From: Acidobacteriaceae bacterium
GTDB taxonomy: Bacteria > Acidobacteriota > Terriglobia > Terriglobales > Acidobacteriaceae
Direction of reading: 5' to 3'
DNA length: 5,146 nt
Assembly (NCBI GenBank): GCA_003152795.1
Contig: PMBA01000370.1
Span: 1 to 5,146, forward strand
This document shows positions 1 through 5,146 of this stretch, piece by piece. A program made the position numbers and the translations under genes. A model generated the notes under the pieces. It was not told the origin of the DNA. It saw only the letters and a list, made by a program, of their open reading frames with translations, and did no database searches. Each line of letters starts with the position of its first letter. Within the stretch, counting starts at the first letter, position 1.

Positions 1-1364
1 CGCCAGATCGAACTCTCGGAGTTCGGAGCATAGATAATTACATCCTTGCTTCCCCAACTGCCGCCCCGCGCCGTCAATGCGTTCGCCAGCACCTGCGGCG
101 TGCCCCCTGATACCGCCATTTTCTGCAGTTTGCCGTTGGCGAAAAATGCGACGTAGGCCGCGTCCGGCGACCAGAAGGGATAACTTGCTCCCTGCGTGCC
201 CGCCAGAAGCGTCACGTTCGACGATCCAATCCGCTGCACGTAGAGCATCGGCAATCCCGTGCTTTCTTCCGGCGACACAAATGCCAGCATCGAGCCGTCC
301 CGCGACAGCGCCATGTGGCTGATGCTCATTTCATCCGGAACTGCCAGCGCGAACTGCATTCGAGTCGTTGGCTGCGGACGCCGCGCAATGTACCACGTCA
401 CTCCCGCAACCACCACCATCGCCAACGCCGCTGCCAGCCAGGGTCCAAGCGATACTCGTCGAGGCCCGGCCGCCGCGCGCGCAATCGTGCTCGCTTCCGT
501 TCCCGACAGCGCCCCCAGCGCAAATGACAGATCCCGCGCCGACTGGAAACGCTGCTCCGGATTCTTCTCCAGGCAGCGCCGCACAATCCGTTCCAGCGCC
601 GGAGAAACCAGATGACCCGGGTCGGACAACTCCGGCGGGTCGTCCTTCAATACCGCCGTCATCGTTTCGGCTGCGGTGTCGCGCCGGAACGCCCGCACTC
701 CCGAGAGCATTTCATACAGCACTGCCCCGAACGCAAAAATGTCGGTGCGTGGATCCGCTCCCTCGCCCCGCACCTGCTCCGGCGCCATATAACTCGCCGT
801 CCCCATCACCACGCCCGCCGCCGTGCGCTCACTCGTCAGCGTCACGTCGTCCGGATCCGCGCCCGCTTTCTGCGCCAGTTTCGCCAGCCCAAAATCCAGT
901 ATCTTGATCCGCCCGTCTTTCGTGACAAAAATATTCTCCGGTTTCAGGTCGCGGTGCACGATCCCCTTCTCGTGCGCCGCCGCCAGTCCGTGCGCGATCT
1001 GCACTCCATACTCGATCGTCTTACGCTGCGGCACCACGCCCCGGTCCAGCACCGCCCGCAGGCTTTCGCCCTCCAGTAGCTCGGAAACCAGAAACGGCGA
1101 ACCGCTCTCTTGACCCTCGGTGTGCGTGCCAATGTCAAACACCGCCAGAATATTCGGATGGTTCAGCGCCGCCACCGCCCGCGCCTCCTGCTCGAACCGC
1201 CGCAGCCGGTCGCCCTCGCGGGCAAAAGACTCAGGAAGAATCTTCAACGCTACATCCCGCCCCAGCCGCGTATCCCGCGCGCGATAAACCTCGCCCATCC
1301 CCCCAGCTCCGATCGGGGCAACGATTTCGTAGGGTCCGAGTTTTGTCCCAGTAGCCAGTGCCAT
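1..1364 (-). CDS. Transmembrane serine/threonine protein kinase (PknB type) with TolB/WD40-like sensor domain, 3' end beyond window
   Basis: Hanks-type kinase that would phosphorylate Ser/Thr on cytoplasmic partners; substrates are unknown. The 454 visible codons contain a complete kinase domain at about residues 12-285: glycine loop GAGGMG (19-24), ATP-binding Lys41 in VALKIL, helix-C Glu60, catalytic loop HRDLKPEN (137-144), DFG (157-159) and APE (194-196). All catalytic residues are present, so it should be active. A hydrophobic segment at about 309-327 (from WLAAALAMVVV) is a single membrane span, followed by Arg-Arg. The rest resembles a TolB/WD40 beta-propeller, with repeated blades such as LSRDGSMLAFVS and FWSPDAAYVAFF, presumably extracytoplasmic. 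Complete family members are commonly about 850-900 residues, so roughly half is missing at the left edge. The ATG at 1364 is chosen because the kinase fold starts within about 12 residues; no Shine-Dalgarno precedes it. Transcribed divergently from the STAS and methyltransferase genes. Confidence 0.96.
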   Translation of the reverse strand, partial: MALATGTKLGPYEIVAPIGAGGMGEVYRARDTRLGRDVALKILPESFAREGDRLRRFEQEARAVAALNHPNILAVFDIGTHTEGQESGSPFLVSELLEGESLRAVLDRGVVPQRKTIEYGVQIAHGLAAAHEKGIVHRDLKPENIFVTKDGRIKILDFGLAKLAQKAGADPDDVTLTSERTAAGVVMGTASYMAPEQVRGEGADPRTDIFAFGAVLYEMLSGVRAFRRDTAAETMTAVLKDDPPELSDPGHLVSPALERIVRRCLEKNPEQRFQSARDLSFALGALSGTEASTIARAAAGPRRVSLGPWLAAALAMVVVAGVTWYIARRPQPTTRMQFALAVPDEMSISHMALSRDGSMLAFVSPEESTGLPMLYVQRIGSSNVTLLAGTQGASYPFWSPDAAYVAFFANGKLQKMAVSGGTPQVLANALTARGGSWGSKDVIIYAPNSESSIW

Positions 1365-1375
1365 AGGTGCGCGCC

Positions 1376-1381
1376 ATTATA
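1376..1381 (-). promoter_or_regulatory. -10 element (TATAAT) of the kinase gene
   Basis: A perfect TATAAT consensus is read on the minus strand, with its last base 11 bases before the kinase ATG. Initiation about 7 bases downstream would fall near 1369, leaving a leader of only about 5 bases. No good TTGACA-like -35 is seen at 15-18 bp spacing, and there is no TGn extension, so recognition may depend on the strong -10 or on an activator. The start site is inferred, not observed. Confidence 0.6.
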
Positions 1382-1420
1382 TACGCCCCGACTCGCTACC
1401 CTGGGCGACTCTCCGATTTC

Positions 1421-1450
1421 CCCCGTGTCCCTCTGTGTCCCCCGTGGTAA
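1421..1450. repeat. Degenerate 10-bp tandem repeat of the CACAGAGGGACAC type
   Basis: Three successive units, CCCCGTGTCC, CTCTGTGTCC and CCCGTGGTAA, share a C/T-rich block followed by GTG. Read on the other strand this is a TTACCACGG...GACACAGAGGGACAC string, resembling a short dispersed intergenic repeat recalled from many environmental bacterial genomes, Acidobacteria included. It lies in the divergent intergenic region between the intact kinase and the kinase relic. The internal periodicity is visible here; dispersal in this genome is inferred, since only one copy is in the window. Confidence 0.5.
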
Positions 1451-1510
1451 ACGCCTTTGACTTCCCCGTCTAACCCAAAATTCATGCCGGATCCACCCGA
1501 AACATAACGG

Positions 1511-1539
1511 TCGCAATTTTCAACCCACTGCACTAATAT
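1511..1539 (+). promoter_or_regulatory. Possible weak promoter of the kinase relic and STAS gene
   Basis: TCGCAA (1511-1516) and TAATAT (1534-1539) are separated by 17 bases, matching the -35 and -10 consensus at 3 of 6 and 4 of 6 positions. A start near 1546 would give a leader of about 43 bases to the ATG at 1589. The placement suits a promoter for the ancestral kinase that could now drive the STAS gene. The matches are weak and could be chance. Confidence 0.22.
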
Positions 1540-1588
1540 GTCCCCTCAAACACCGGGCAACCTTGGGGAAAACTTCCGGACAGAATTT

Positions 1589-1762
1589 ATGATCGGCCAA
1601 ACCATCTCGCACTACCCCATCGCGCCCGTGCAGTTGACCCACTTCAACTCTGAGCCGGCGGTCGTGTCTGCCTATGCCTGGTCGCGAGACGGCAAGAAAT
1701 TCGCCATCACTCGCGCTCGCTACAGCGATACCGATGTGGTAATGTTCAGCGGCTTCCGCTAG
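1589..1762 (+). pseudogene. Internally deleted relic of a Ser/Thr kinase with WD40/TolB sensor
   Basis: The reading frame from ATG 1589 to TAG 1762 encodes 57 residues (74 if the upstream in-frame ATG at 1538 is used). It begins MIGQTISHY, the usual opening of one Acidobacteria PknB-type kinase family, where the following residues would normally run into the glycine loop. Instead it passes at once into PVQLTHFNSE, AYAWSRDGKKFAITRAR and VVMFSGFR, which resemble the final propeller blade and C-terminal end of the same kinase class. The kinase domain, membrane span and most of the sensor are therefore absent, consistent with one large in-frame deletion of roughly 800 codons. The product cannot be a kinase. 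The shortened frame remains open, so the deletion may be recent or a small peptide may still be made. A weak GGA is the only Shine-Dalgarno-like sequence. Family matches are from memory. Confidence 0.72.
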
Positions 1763-1787
1763 CAACCGTCCCATGCGTAGGAAGCCG
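1750..1787. other. 8-bp inverted repeat around the stop of the kinase relic
   Basis: CGGCTTCC (1750-1757) and GGAAGCCG (1780-1787) are perfectly complementary, with a 22-base loop. The left arm ends just before the relic's TAG and the right arm ends 22 bases before the STAS ribosome binding site. No T-run follows, so this is not a convincing intrinsic terminator. It may be chance. Confidence 0.25.
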
Positions 1788-1809
1788 GAATGGAAAAGCA
1801 ACGATCGAA

Positions 1810-1815
1810 AAGGAG
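1810..1815 (+). promoter_or_regulatory. Shine-Dalgarno fixing the STAS gene start
   Basis: AAGGAG lies 8 bases before the ATG at 1824. This favours that codon over the in-frame ATG at 1773, which would add 17 charged residues ahead of the STAS fold and has no Shine-Dalgarno of its own. Confidence 0.8.
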
Positions 1816-1823
1816 CTTGCCTT

Positions 1824-2165
1824 ATGCTCGAGATTCAGACCAAGCAACTGCCACCCGACATTGCTCTCCTGGAAATCGCCGGAAGAATCACCCTCGGCAG
1901 GGAGAGCAAGCAACTCGAATGGTCCGTCGAGACCCTCGTCGGCGAGGGGCGTAAGAAAGTTATCTTTGACCTGACCGGCGTGACCAACATCGACAGCACT
2001 GGCATCGGCATAATCGTGATGTCCGCCGCCCAACTCAAAAAAGTCGGAGGAGAGTTGCGCGTAGCGGGCGCCACCGCCCATGTGGCCGAAGTATTAAAGA
2101 TGACGAACGTGGATCAGATTGTCGCACTCCACCCCACGGCCGCGGCCGCGGCGGCAGGCTTCTGA
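1824..2165 (+). CDS. STAS-domain anti-sigma factor antagonist (SpoIIAA/RsbV-like)
   Basis: A 113-residue cytoplasmic single-domain protein, the usual length of anti-anti-sigma factors. In characterised relatives the unphosphorylated form binds an anti-sigma kinase of the RsbW/SpoIIAB type and releases the sigma factor, and phosphorylation of a conserved Ser/Thr ends the interaction. The diagnostic region is VIFDLTGVTNIDSTGIGI (46-63), with D57-S58-T59-G60 containing the expected phosphorylation site at Ser58. It is followed by the amphipathic stretch LKKVGGELRVAG (71-82) and a final helix with VAEVLKMTNVD (87-97), both typical of STAS folds. The tail ends in six alanines and GF, encoded by a GCGGCC-rich tract. 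No RsbW-like partner, phosphatase or sigma factor is in the window, so the target is unknown. It lies 61 bases after the kinase relic on the same strand and was perhaps once cotranscribed with that kinase. Confidence 0.95.
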   Translation: MLEIQTKQLPPDIALLEIAGRITLGRESKQLEWSVETLVGEGRKKVIFDLTGVTNIDSTGIGIIVMSAAQLKKVGGELRVAGATAHVAEVLKMTNVDQIVALHPTAAAAAAGF

Positions 2166-2290
2166 CCGTCGCCGCCCGACCTCGCACCCCTCCGGCTCCG
2201 CGATTGCCCGGCAAGGTCGACTGGGCCCGACTGCCGTGACCTGAAACTCGGATGTGCGGTGCATCACAGTGTTGCCACTTCCCGCCGGAG

Positions 2291-2296
2291 TACAAT
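2291..2296 (+). promoter_or_regulatory. Candidate -10 element for the corrinoid protein/methyltransferase operon
   Basis: TACAAT matches the -10 consensus at 5 of 6 positions and lies 48 bases before the GTG start, in the 179-base gap after the STAS gene. A TTGCCA at 2272-2277 is only 13 bases away, too close for a normal -35; at 17 bases there is only AGTGTT. The gap has no intrinsic terminator and no clear riboswitch. It is a reasonable place for an operon promoter, but not proven. Confidence 0.35.
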
Positions 2297-2334
2297 TCCC
2301 GCCTTGATCGGCCTGTTTCCAGGGCTGATCGCCC

Positions 2335-2340
2335 AGGAGG
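2335..2340 (+). promoter_or_regulatory. Shine-Dalgarno fixing the corrinoid protein start at GTG 2345
   Basis: AGGAGG, a full consensus, lies 4 bases before GTG 2345. Spacing is slightly short, but this is the only strong ribosome binding site near the N-terminus. It argues against the upstream in-frame ATG at 2252, which would add 31 residues unlike the family. Confidence 0.72.
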
Positions 2341-2344
2341 CTCT

Positions 2345-3019
2345 GTGTCCGATGAACTCTTCGGGGCGATGCTCCAAAGCATCGTCGACGGCGCGCCAGA
2401 TAAGGCCTCGGATTTAGCCCGGCAGGCCCTCGCCACCGGTGTCGATCCTCTCGAGGCCGTGAATCGTGGATTTGCCGTGGGCATCAAGTTCGCCGGCGAT
2501 CAATTCGGCTGCGGCGAAATGTTCTTGCCTGACCTCCTCGCCTCCGCCGAGGCCATGAAGGCTGCCATCAAGATCCTTGAACCGGAGATGCTCAAACGCG
2601 GCTCCCAGCGTGCTACTCTGGGCAAGATCGTCCTCGGCACCGCTCGCGGCGATATTCACGACATCGGCAAGAACCTCGTCGCCACCATCCTCTCCGCCAG
2701 CGGTTTCCAGATCTTCGATCTCGGCACCAGCGTCACTCCCGAGCAATTCGTCGCCAAGGCCAAGGAAGTCGATGCCGACATCGTCGGCATCTCCGCTTTG
2801 CTCACCACCACCATGGCCGGCCAGAAAGCCGTGATCGAGGCGCTTGATCGCAATGCTCTGCGCCCTCGCCTGAAAGCCATCATTGGCGGCGCCGCCGTCA
2901 CCTCGAAGTGGGCCGCTGAAATCGGCGCCGACGGCTTCTCTCGCAATGCCATCGATGCCCTCGAACTCGCGAAAAATCTGATGCGCAATATCACGAACCA
3001 GGGAACGGCCCCCGCATGA
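2345..3019 (+). CDS. Corrinoid (cobalamin-binding) methyl-carrier protein, MttC/MtbC family
   Basis: A 224-residue cytoplasmic protein, close to the usual 210-220 for methyltransferase-cognate corrinoid proteins. It should carry a cobamide whose Co(I) accepts a methyl group from the partner methyltransferase and passes it to a second one. The N-terminal helical cap is at about 3-85, with the family stretch GEMFLPDLLASAEAMKAA (57-74) as in the MetH cap. The Rossmann-like B12 domain follows: GDIHDIGKN (102-110) contains the D-x-H-x-x-G signature, with His105 the expected lower cobalt ligand. SALLTTTM (150-157) and IIGGAAVT (179-186) are the other two conserved cofactor loops. No binding residue appears missing. 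Its stop overlaps the next gene's start (ATGA, 3016-3019), implying translational coupling. This member alone cannot be assigned to trimethylamine, dimethylamine or betaine use, so no symbol is given. Confidence 0.95.
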   Translation: MSDELFGAMLQSIVDGAPDKASDLARQALATGVDPLEAVNRGFAVGIKFAGDQFGCGEMFLPDLLASAEAMKAAIKILEPEMLKRGSQRATLGKIVLGTARGDIHDIGKNLVATILSASGFQIFDLGTSVTPEQFVAKAKEVDADIVGISALLTTTMAGQKAVIEALDRNALRPRLKAIIGGAAVTSKWAAEIGADGFSRNAIDALELAKNLMRNITNQGTAPA

Positions 3020-4536
3020 GACCCTCAATTCAACTGCTCGGCCCCGATCTCATTGGCCGCATCCTGAGCGAAGCCTTCGAACTGCTGATGAATCCTGGAG
3101 TCCGCGTCGGCTCGGCGACGGTCGAACTATTGCGCTCGGCCGGAGTTGACGTCACAGTTGCGGAAAAGGTCGCGGACCACCTTGCGGACCACGACGGCGT
3201 CGCGCATATCCCCGAACCGCTGGTGCGACGCTGCCTGGCCTCGGTTCCCCGCGACTTCCACCTCTACAACCGCAAGGGAGAGAAAACTGTCCATTACGGC
3301 GGCGATGACGTGCATTTCGATCCCGGCTCCTGCTGCGTCCAGATGCTCGATCCCGACACGATGGAAGCTCGGTTATCCGAGACCCGTGACCTCGTCCGCA
3401 TCGTCCAGGTAACCGAGATGCTACCGCAGTTCGCCGCCCAATCCACCGCTGTCGTTTGTAACGATGCCGGCAACGATTTGCCCAGCGCCATCGGCGATCT
3501 CTACCGTCTCTTCATTGTCCTTCAGCATTCCGACAAGCCCGTCGTCACTGGATCGTTCTCCGCATCCGGCCTCGAAGGCATGATCGATTTGCTCGCCGCC
3601 GATAGCGGCGGTCTCGATAAGTTGCGCCGGCAACCGCGCGCCGTTTTCGATGTCTGTCCCTCCCCGCCCTTGAACTGGTCGGAGTTCGGATCGCACAACC
3701 TGCTCGACCTGGCCCGCGCCGGTGTGCCCGCCGAAATCGTCTCCATGCCGCTCGCCGGCGGCACCGCTCCAGTCACCCTGGCTGGTTCCGTTACCCAGCA
3801 CGCTGCCGAAGCCCTGGCTGGCATTACCCTCCATCAACTCGCTGGACCCGGCTCCCCCATAGTCTGGGGCGGCGCTCCCGCCATCTTCGACATGCGCACC
3901 GGAGGCGCCCCCATGGGCGCCGTCGAAACCGCCATGCTGAACCTCGCCTGCGCCGAAGTCGGCAAGCATCTCGGCCTTCCCACCCACGCCTACCTCGTTG
4001 CCACCGACTCCAAGTTCGTCGATGCCCAGGCCGGCGCCGAGAGCGCCCGCTCCGCCATGCTCGGCGCGCTCGCCGGCATCAACATGATCTCCGGCGCCGG
4101 CATGCTCGAATCTCTCGCCTGCCACAGCGTCGAAAAGCTGGTCATGGATGCCGAGTGGATCGCCTCCGCCCAGCGCCTGGCTCGAGGCATTGAAGTCCAT
4201 GGCGGCGAACTCCCCGGTCACACCCTCGCCACCGCCATGTTCGCGCAAACCGGCCTCTCCGGAGAATTCCTCCAGCTCAAGGAAACCCGCGCCCTTTTTC
4301 GCCAGGAGCAGTATCTCCCCTCCTCGCTCATTGATCGCAGCGCGCGTGGCTCCGAGCCACCCAGCGACGTCTTCACTCGGGCCCGCGCCCGGGTCGACCA
4401 ACTCGTCGGCAAATATCGCAAGCCTTCCCTTCCCGAAGACGTCTTGCAGAAGTTTCAGGCCATCCTCAACCGCGAAGCCGGCAAAGCGCGCGCAGCCGCA
4501 GCGGCTTCGGAAAAACTCTCAATATCGTCATCCTGA
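3016..4536 (+). CDS. MttB-superfamily corrinoid-dependent methyltransferase, non-pyrrolysine type
   Basis: A 506-residue cytoplasmic enzyme of the trimethylamine methyltransferase (MttB) superfamily, usually about 470-500 residues. It would transfer a methyl group from an N-methylated compound to the corrinoid protein encoded just upstream. Visible family features are the N-terminal ILSEAFELLMNPGVRV (16-31), the HFDPGSCCVQMLD region (100-112), VTGSFSASGLEGMIDLL (177-193), the barrel-core stretches SMPLAGGTAPVTLAGS (243-258) and GSPIVWGG (279-286), then DMRTGGAPMGAVET (292-305) and the TDSKFVDAQAGAE block (330-342) near where archaeal MttB carries pyrrolysine. The frame is open throughout with no internal TAG, so this is a non-Pyl member. 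Characterised non-Pyl members demethylate glycine betaine (MtgB), proline betaine (MtpB) or carnitine (MtcB); which substrate applies here cannot be told. The C-terminus ends in an Ala/Ser-rich tail (about 490-506). It is translationally coupled to the corrinoid gene; AGGGAA at 3000-3005 may assist initiation. No activator (RamA-like) or second methyltransferase is in view. Confidence 0.94.
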   Translation: MRPSIQLLGPDLIGRILSEAFELLMNPGVRVGSATVELLRSAGVDVTVAEKVADHLADHDGVAHIPEPLVRRCLASVPRDFHLYNRKGEKTVHYGGDDVHFDPGSCCVQMLDPDTMEARLSETRDLVRIVQVTEMLPQFAAQSTAVVCNDAGNDLPSAIGDLYRLFIVLQHSDKPVVTGSFSASGLEGMIDLLAADSGGLDKLRRQPRAVFDVCPSPPLNWSEFGSHNLLDLARAGVPAEIVSMPLAGGTAPVTLAGSVTQHAAEALAGITLHQLAGPGSPIVWGGAPAIFDMRTGGAPMGAVETAMLNLACAEVGKHLGLPTHAYLVATDSKFVDAQAGAESARSAMLGALAGINMISGAGMLESLACHSVEKLVMDAEWIASAQRLARGIEVHGGELPGHTLATAMFAQTGLSGEFLQLKETRALFRQEQYLPSSLIDRSARGSEPPSDVFTRARARVDQLVGKYRKPSLPEDVLQKFQAILNREAGKARAAAAASEKLSISSS

Positions 4537-4543
4537 CCGAAGC
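4504..4543. other. 7-bp inverted repeat across the mttB-like stop codon
   Basis: GCTTCGG (4504-4510) and CCGAAGC (4537-4543) form a perfect stem with a 26-base loop containing the last codons and TGA. A short TTTT occurs at 4554-4557 but not directly after the stem, so it is a poor intrinsic terminator candidate. No better one was found in the 147 bases before the cytochrome gene. Confidence 0.25.
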
Positions 4544-4683
4544 ACATATCCTGCTTTTCGACCCCCGCCACCGCTCAGTCTCGCCCCCAGATCACTTGCA
4601 CTTGTACCCATGAACACAGCCGTATGTGACTCAGCGCACCGCAAACCGGCAGCTAAATGTTGTATCTGAAGGGCTGCGTTTTT

Positions 4684-5146
4684 ATGAATACCTTCAAGGA
4701 TGCCGGACACCTCTTTCGGCTCGCCGCTGTCTTCGTCATCGGCGGCTTGGCCTTTGTCGGAGTGCGTGCTCTCCTGGTGCCCAAGAGCTTCGGACAGTAT
4801 GGACACTACCGTGGCGATGCCCCAGCCGAAATCGCCGCTCGTCCCGTGAATTACGCCGGTCACCAGGCCTGCGAAGACTGCCATTCGGATGTCCTGGAAA
4901 AAAAGAAGAGCGGCCGGCACGTCCACGTCAACTGCGAGGCCTGCCACGGTCCGCTCGCCAAACATGTCGACGACCCGGGCTCGGTCCACCCCGAGAAACT
5001 CGACACCGCTGTGCTCTGCGTCCGCTGTCACGAAGCGAACATCGCCAAGCCACTTGCATTCCCCCAGGTCGCTTCCGCCGACCACTCCTCCGGGCTCCCC
5101 TGCGATACCTGCCATCAGCCGCACAGCCCGGCCATCACCGCCGCAG
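4684..5146 (+). CDS. Membrane-anchored multiheme c-type cytochrome, 3' end beyond window
   Basis: 154 codons are visible and the frame is still open. Residues 1-12 are short and polar with Lys5 and Arg12; residues 13-33 form one hydrophobic helix (LAAVFVIGGLAFVGVRALLVP) that should act as an uncleaved signal anchor, with no obvious cleavage site. The rest should lie outside the cytoplasmic membrane. Four CxxCH heme c sites are visible: CEDCH (63-67), CEACH (84-88), CVRCH (112-116) and CDTCH (140-144), with extra histidines (60, 79, 81, 94, 102, 134, 147) available as distal ligands. The close CxxCH pairing resembles small c3/c7- or NrfH-like cytochromes that pass quinol electrons to periplasmic partners. 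Such genes often precede Fe-S and NrfD-like membrane subunits, which cannot be checked here. AAGGG (4669-4673) lies 10 bases before the ATG. The 147-base gap before it suggests a separate transcription unit, although no clear promoter was recognised. Confidence 0.92.
   Translation, partial: MNTFKDAGHLFRLAAVFVIGGLAFVGVRALLVPKSFGQYGHYRGDAPAEIAARPVNYAGHQACEDCHSDVLEKKKSGRHVHVNCEACHGPLAKHVDDPGSVHPEKLDTAVLCVRCHEANIAKPLAFPQVASADHSSGLPCDTCHQPHSPAITAA

Noticed and set aside
368..907. Plus-strand open frames (up to 179 codons) across the kinase region
   Set aside because: Pro/Ala/Arg/Ser-rich products of antisense reading through a gene with intact HRDLKPEN, DFG and APE motifs on the other strand.
1250..1516. 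Minus-strand open frame upstream of and overlapping the kinase start
   Set aside because: It is out of frame with the kinase, crosses the promoter and repeat region, and resembles no protein family.
2138..2158. GCGGCC-rich microrepeat at the end of the STAS gene
   Set aside because: It simply encodes the alanine tail in a GC-rich genome and is too short to count as a separate element.
2166..2344. Cobalamin riboswitch upstream of the corrinoid gene
   Set aside because: Considered because of the cofactor. Short likenesses exist (GACTGCC near 2229, GCCACT at 2275, GCCGGAG at 2284), but there is no convincing B12 box, no GCAAC element and the gap is short for the full fold. A covariance search with the Rfam cobalamin model would settle it.
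2252..2344. 31-residue N-terminal extension of the corrinoid protein from ATG 2252
   Set aside because: It lacks its own Shine-Dalgarno, its Cys/Arg/Pro-rich sequence is unlike the family, and the AGGAGG before GTG 2345 gives a protein of normal family length.
2414..3028. Minus-strand open frame of 204 codons opposite the corrinoid gene
   Set aside because: Antisense shadow of a conserved B12-binding protein; low-complexity Gly/Ala/Asp product without a domain.
3421..4401. Long open frame (326 codons) on the minus strand opposite the MttB-like gene
   Set aside because: Its composition is extremely Gly/Ala-rich, as expected when the C-ending codons of the real gene are read antisense. It has no recognisable domain or ribosome binding site and lies entirely within a well-supported gene.
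4596..4627. Promoter with TTGCAC -35 before the cytochrome gene
   Set aside because: At 16-18 bp spacing there is no acceptable -10 hexamer, so it is not reported as a feature.
4528..5124. Minus-strand open frame of 198 codons opposite the cytochrome start
   Set aside because: The plus strand has four CxxCH motifs, a membrane anchor and a Shine-Dalgarno, which settles the coding strand; the antisense product has no recognisable domain.

Overview
The window looks like a piece of a GC-rich, free-living bacterial chromosome, most likely Acidobacteriota. This rests on family resemblance recalled from memory, not on a search: a PknB-type kinase with an N-terminus and TolB-like C-terminal sensor typical of the large Acidobacteria kinase families, a second kinase remnant with the start and tail typical of the same families, a membrane-anchored multiheme cytochrome c, and a dispersed 'CACAGAGGGACAC'-type repeat. 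No phage, transposase, tRNA, rRNA or CRISPR signal was seen.

Layout. (1) 1-1364, minus strand: N-terminal 454 codons of a transmembrane Ser/Thr protein kinase, running off the left edge. A perfect TATAAT lies only 11 bases before its ATG, so its transcript is probably leaderless or nearly so. (2) 1365-1588: divergent intergenic region with a degenerate 10-bp tandem repeat (1421-1450). (3) 1589-1762, plus strand: a relic of a second kinase, with the first ~9 residues joined directly to the last ~45 and the whole catalytic domain missing. (4) 1824-2165: a complete STAS-domain anti-sigma factor antagonist. (5) 2345-3019 and 3016-4536: a two-gene operon with ATGA overlap, encoding a corrinoid protein and an MttB-superfamily methyltransferase with no in-frame amber codon. 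(6) 4684-5146: start of a membrane-anchored multiheme c-type cytochrome with four CxxCH motifs before the window ends.

How the genes may work together. The corrinoid protein and MttB homologue form a methyl-transfer module: MttB would move a methyl group from a quaternary or tertiary amine to Co(I) of the corrinoid protein, and a second methyltransferase, not in this window, would pass it to tetrahydrofolate or another acceptor. The substrate cannot be read from the sequence. The kinases and STAS protein are signalling genes, but nothing shows that they regulate the methyltransferase operon. The cytochrome probably starts a separate respiratory operon continuing to the right. The most interesting points are the non-pyrrolysine MttB/corrinoid pair, the internally deleted kinase relic, and the near-leaderless kinase promoter.
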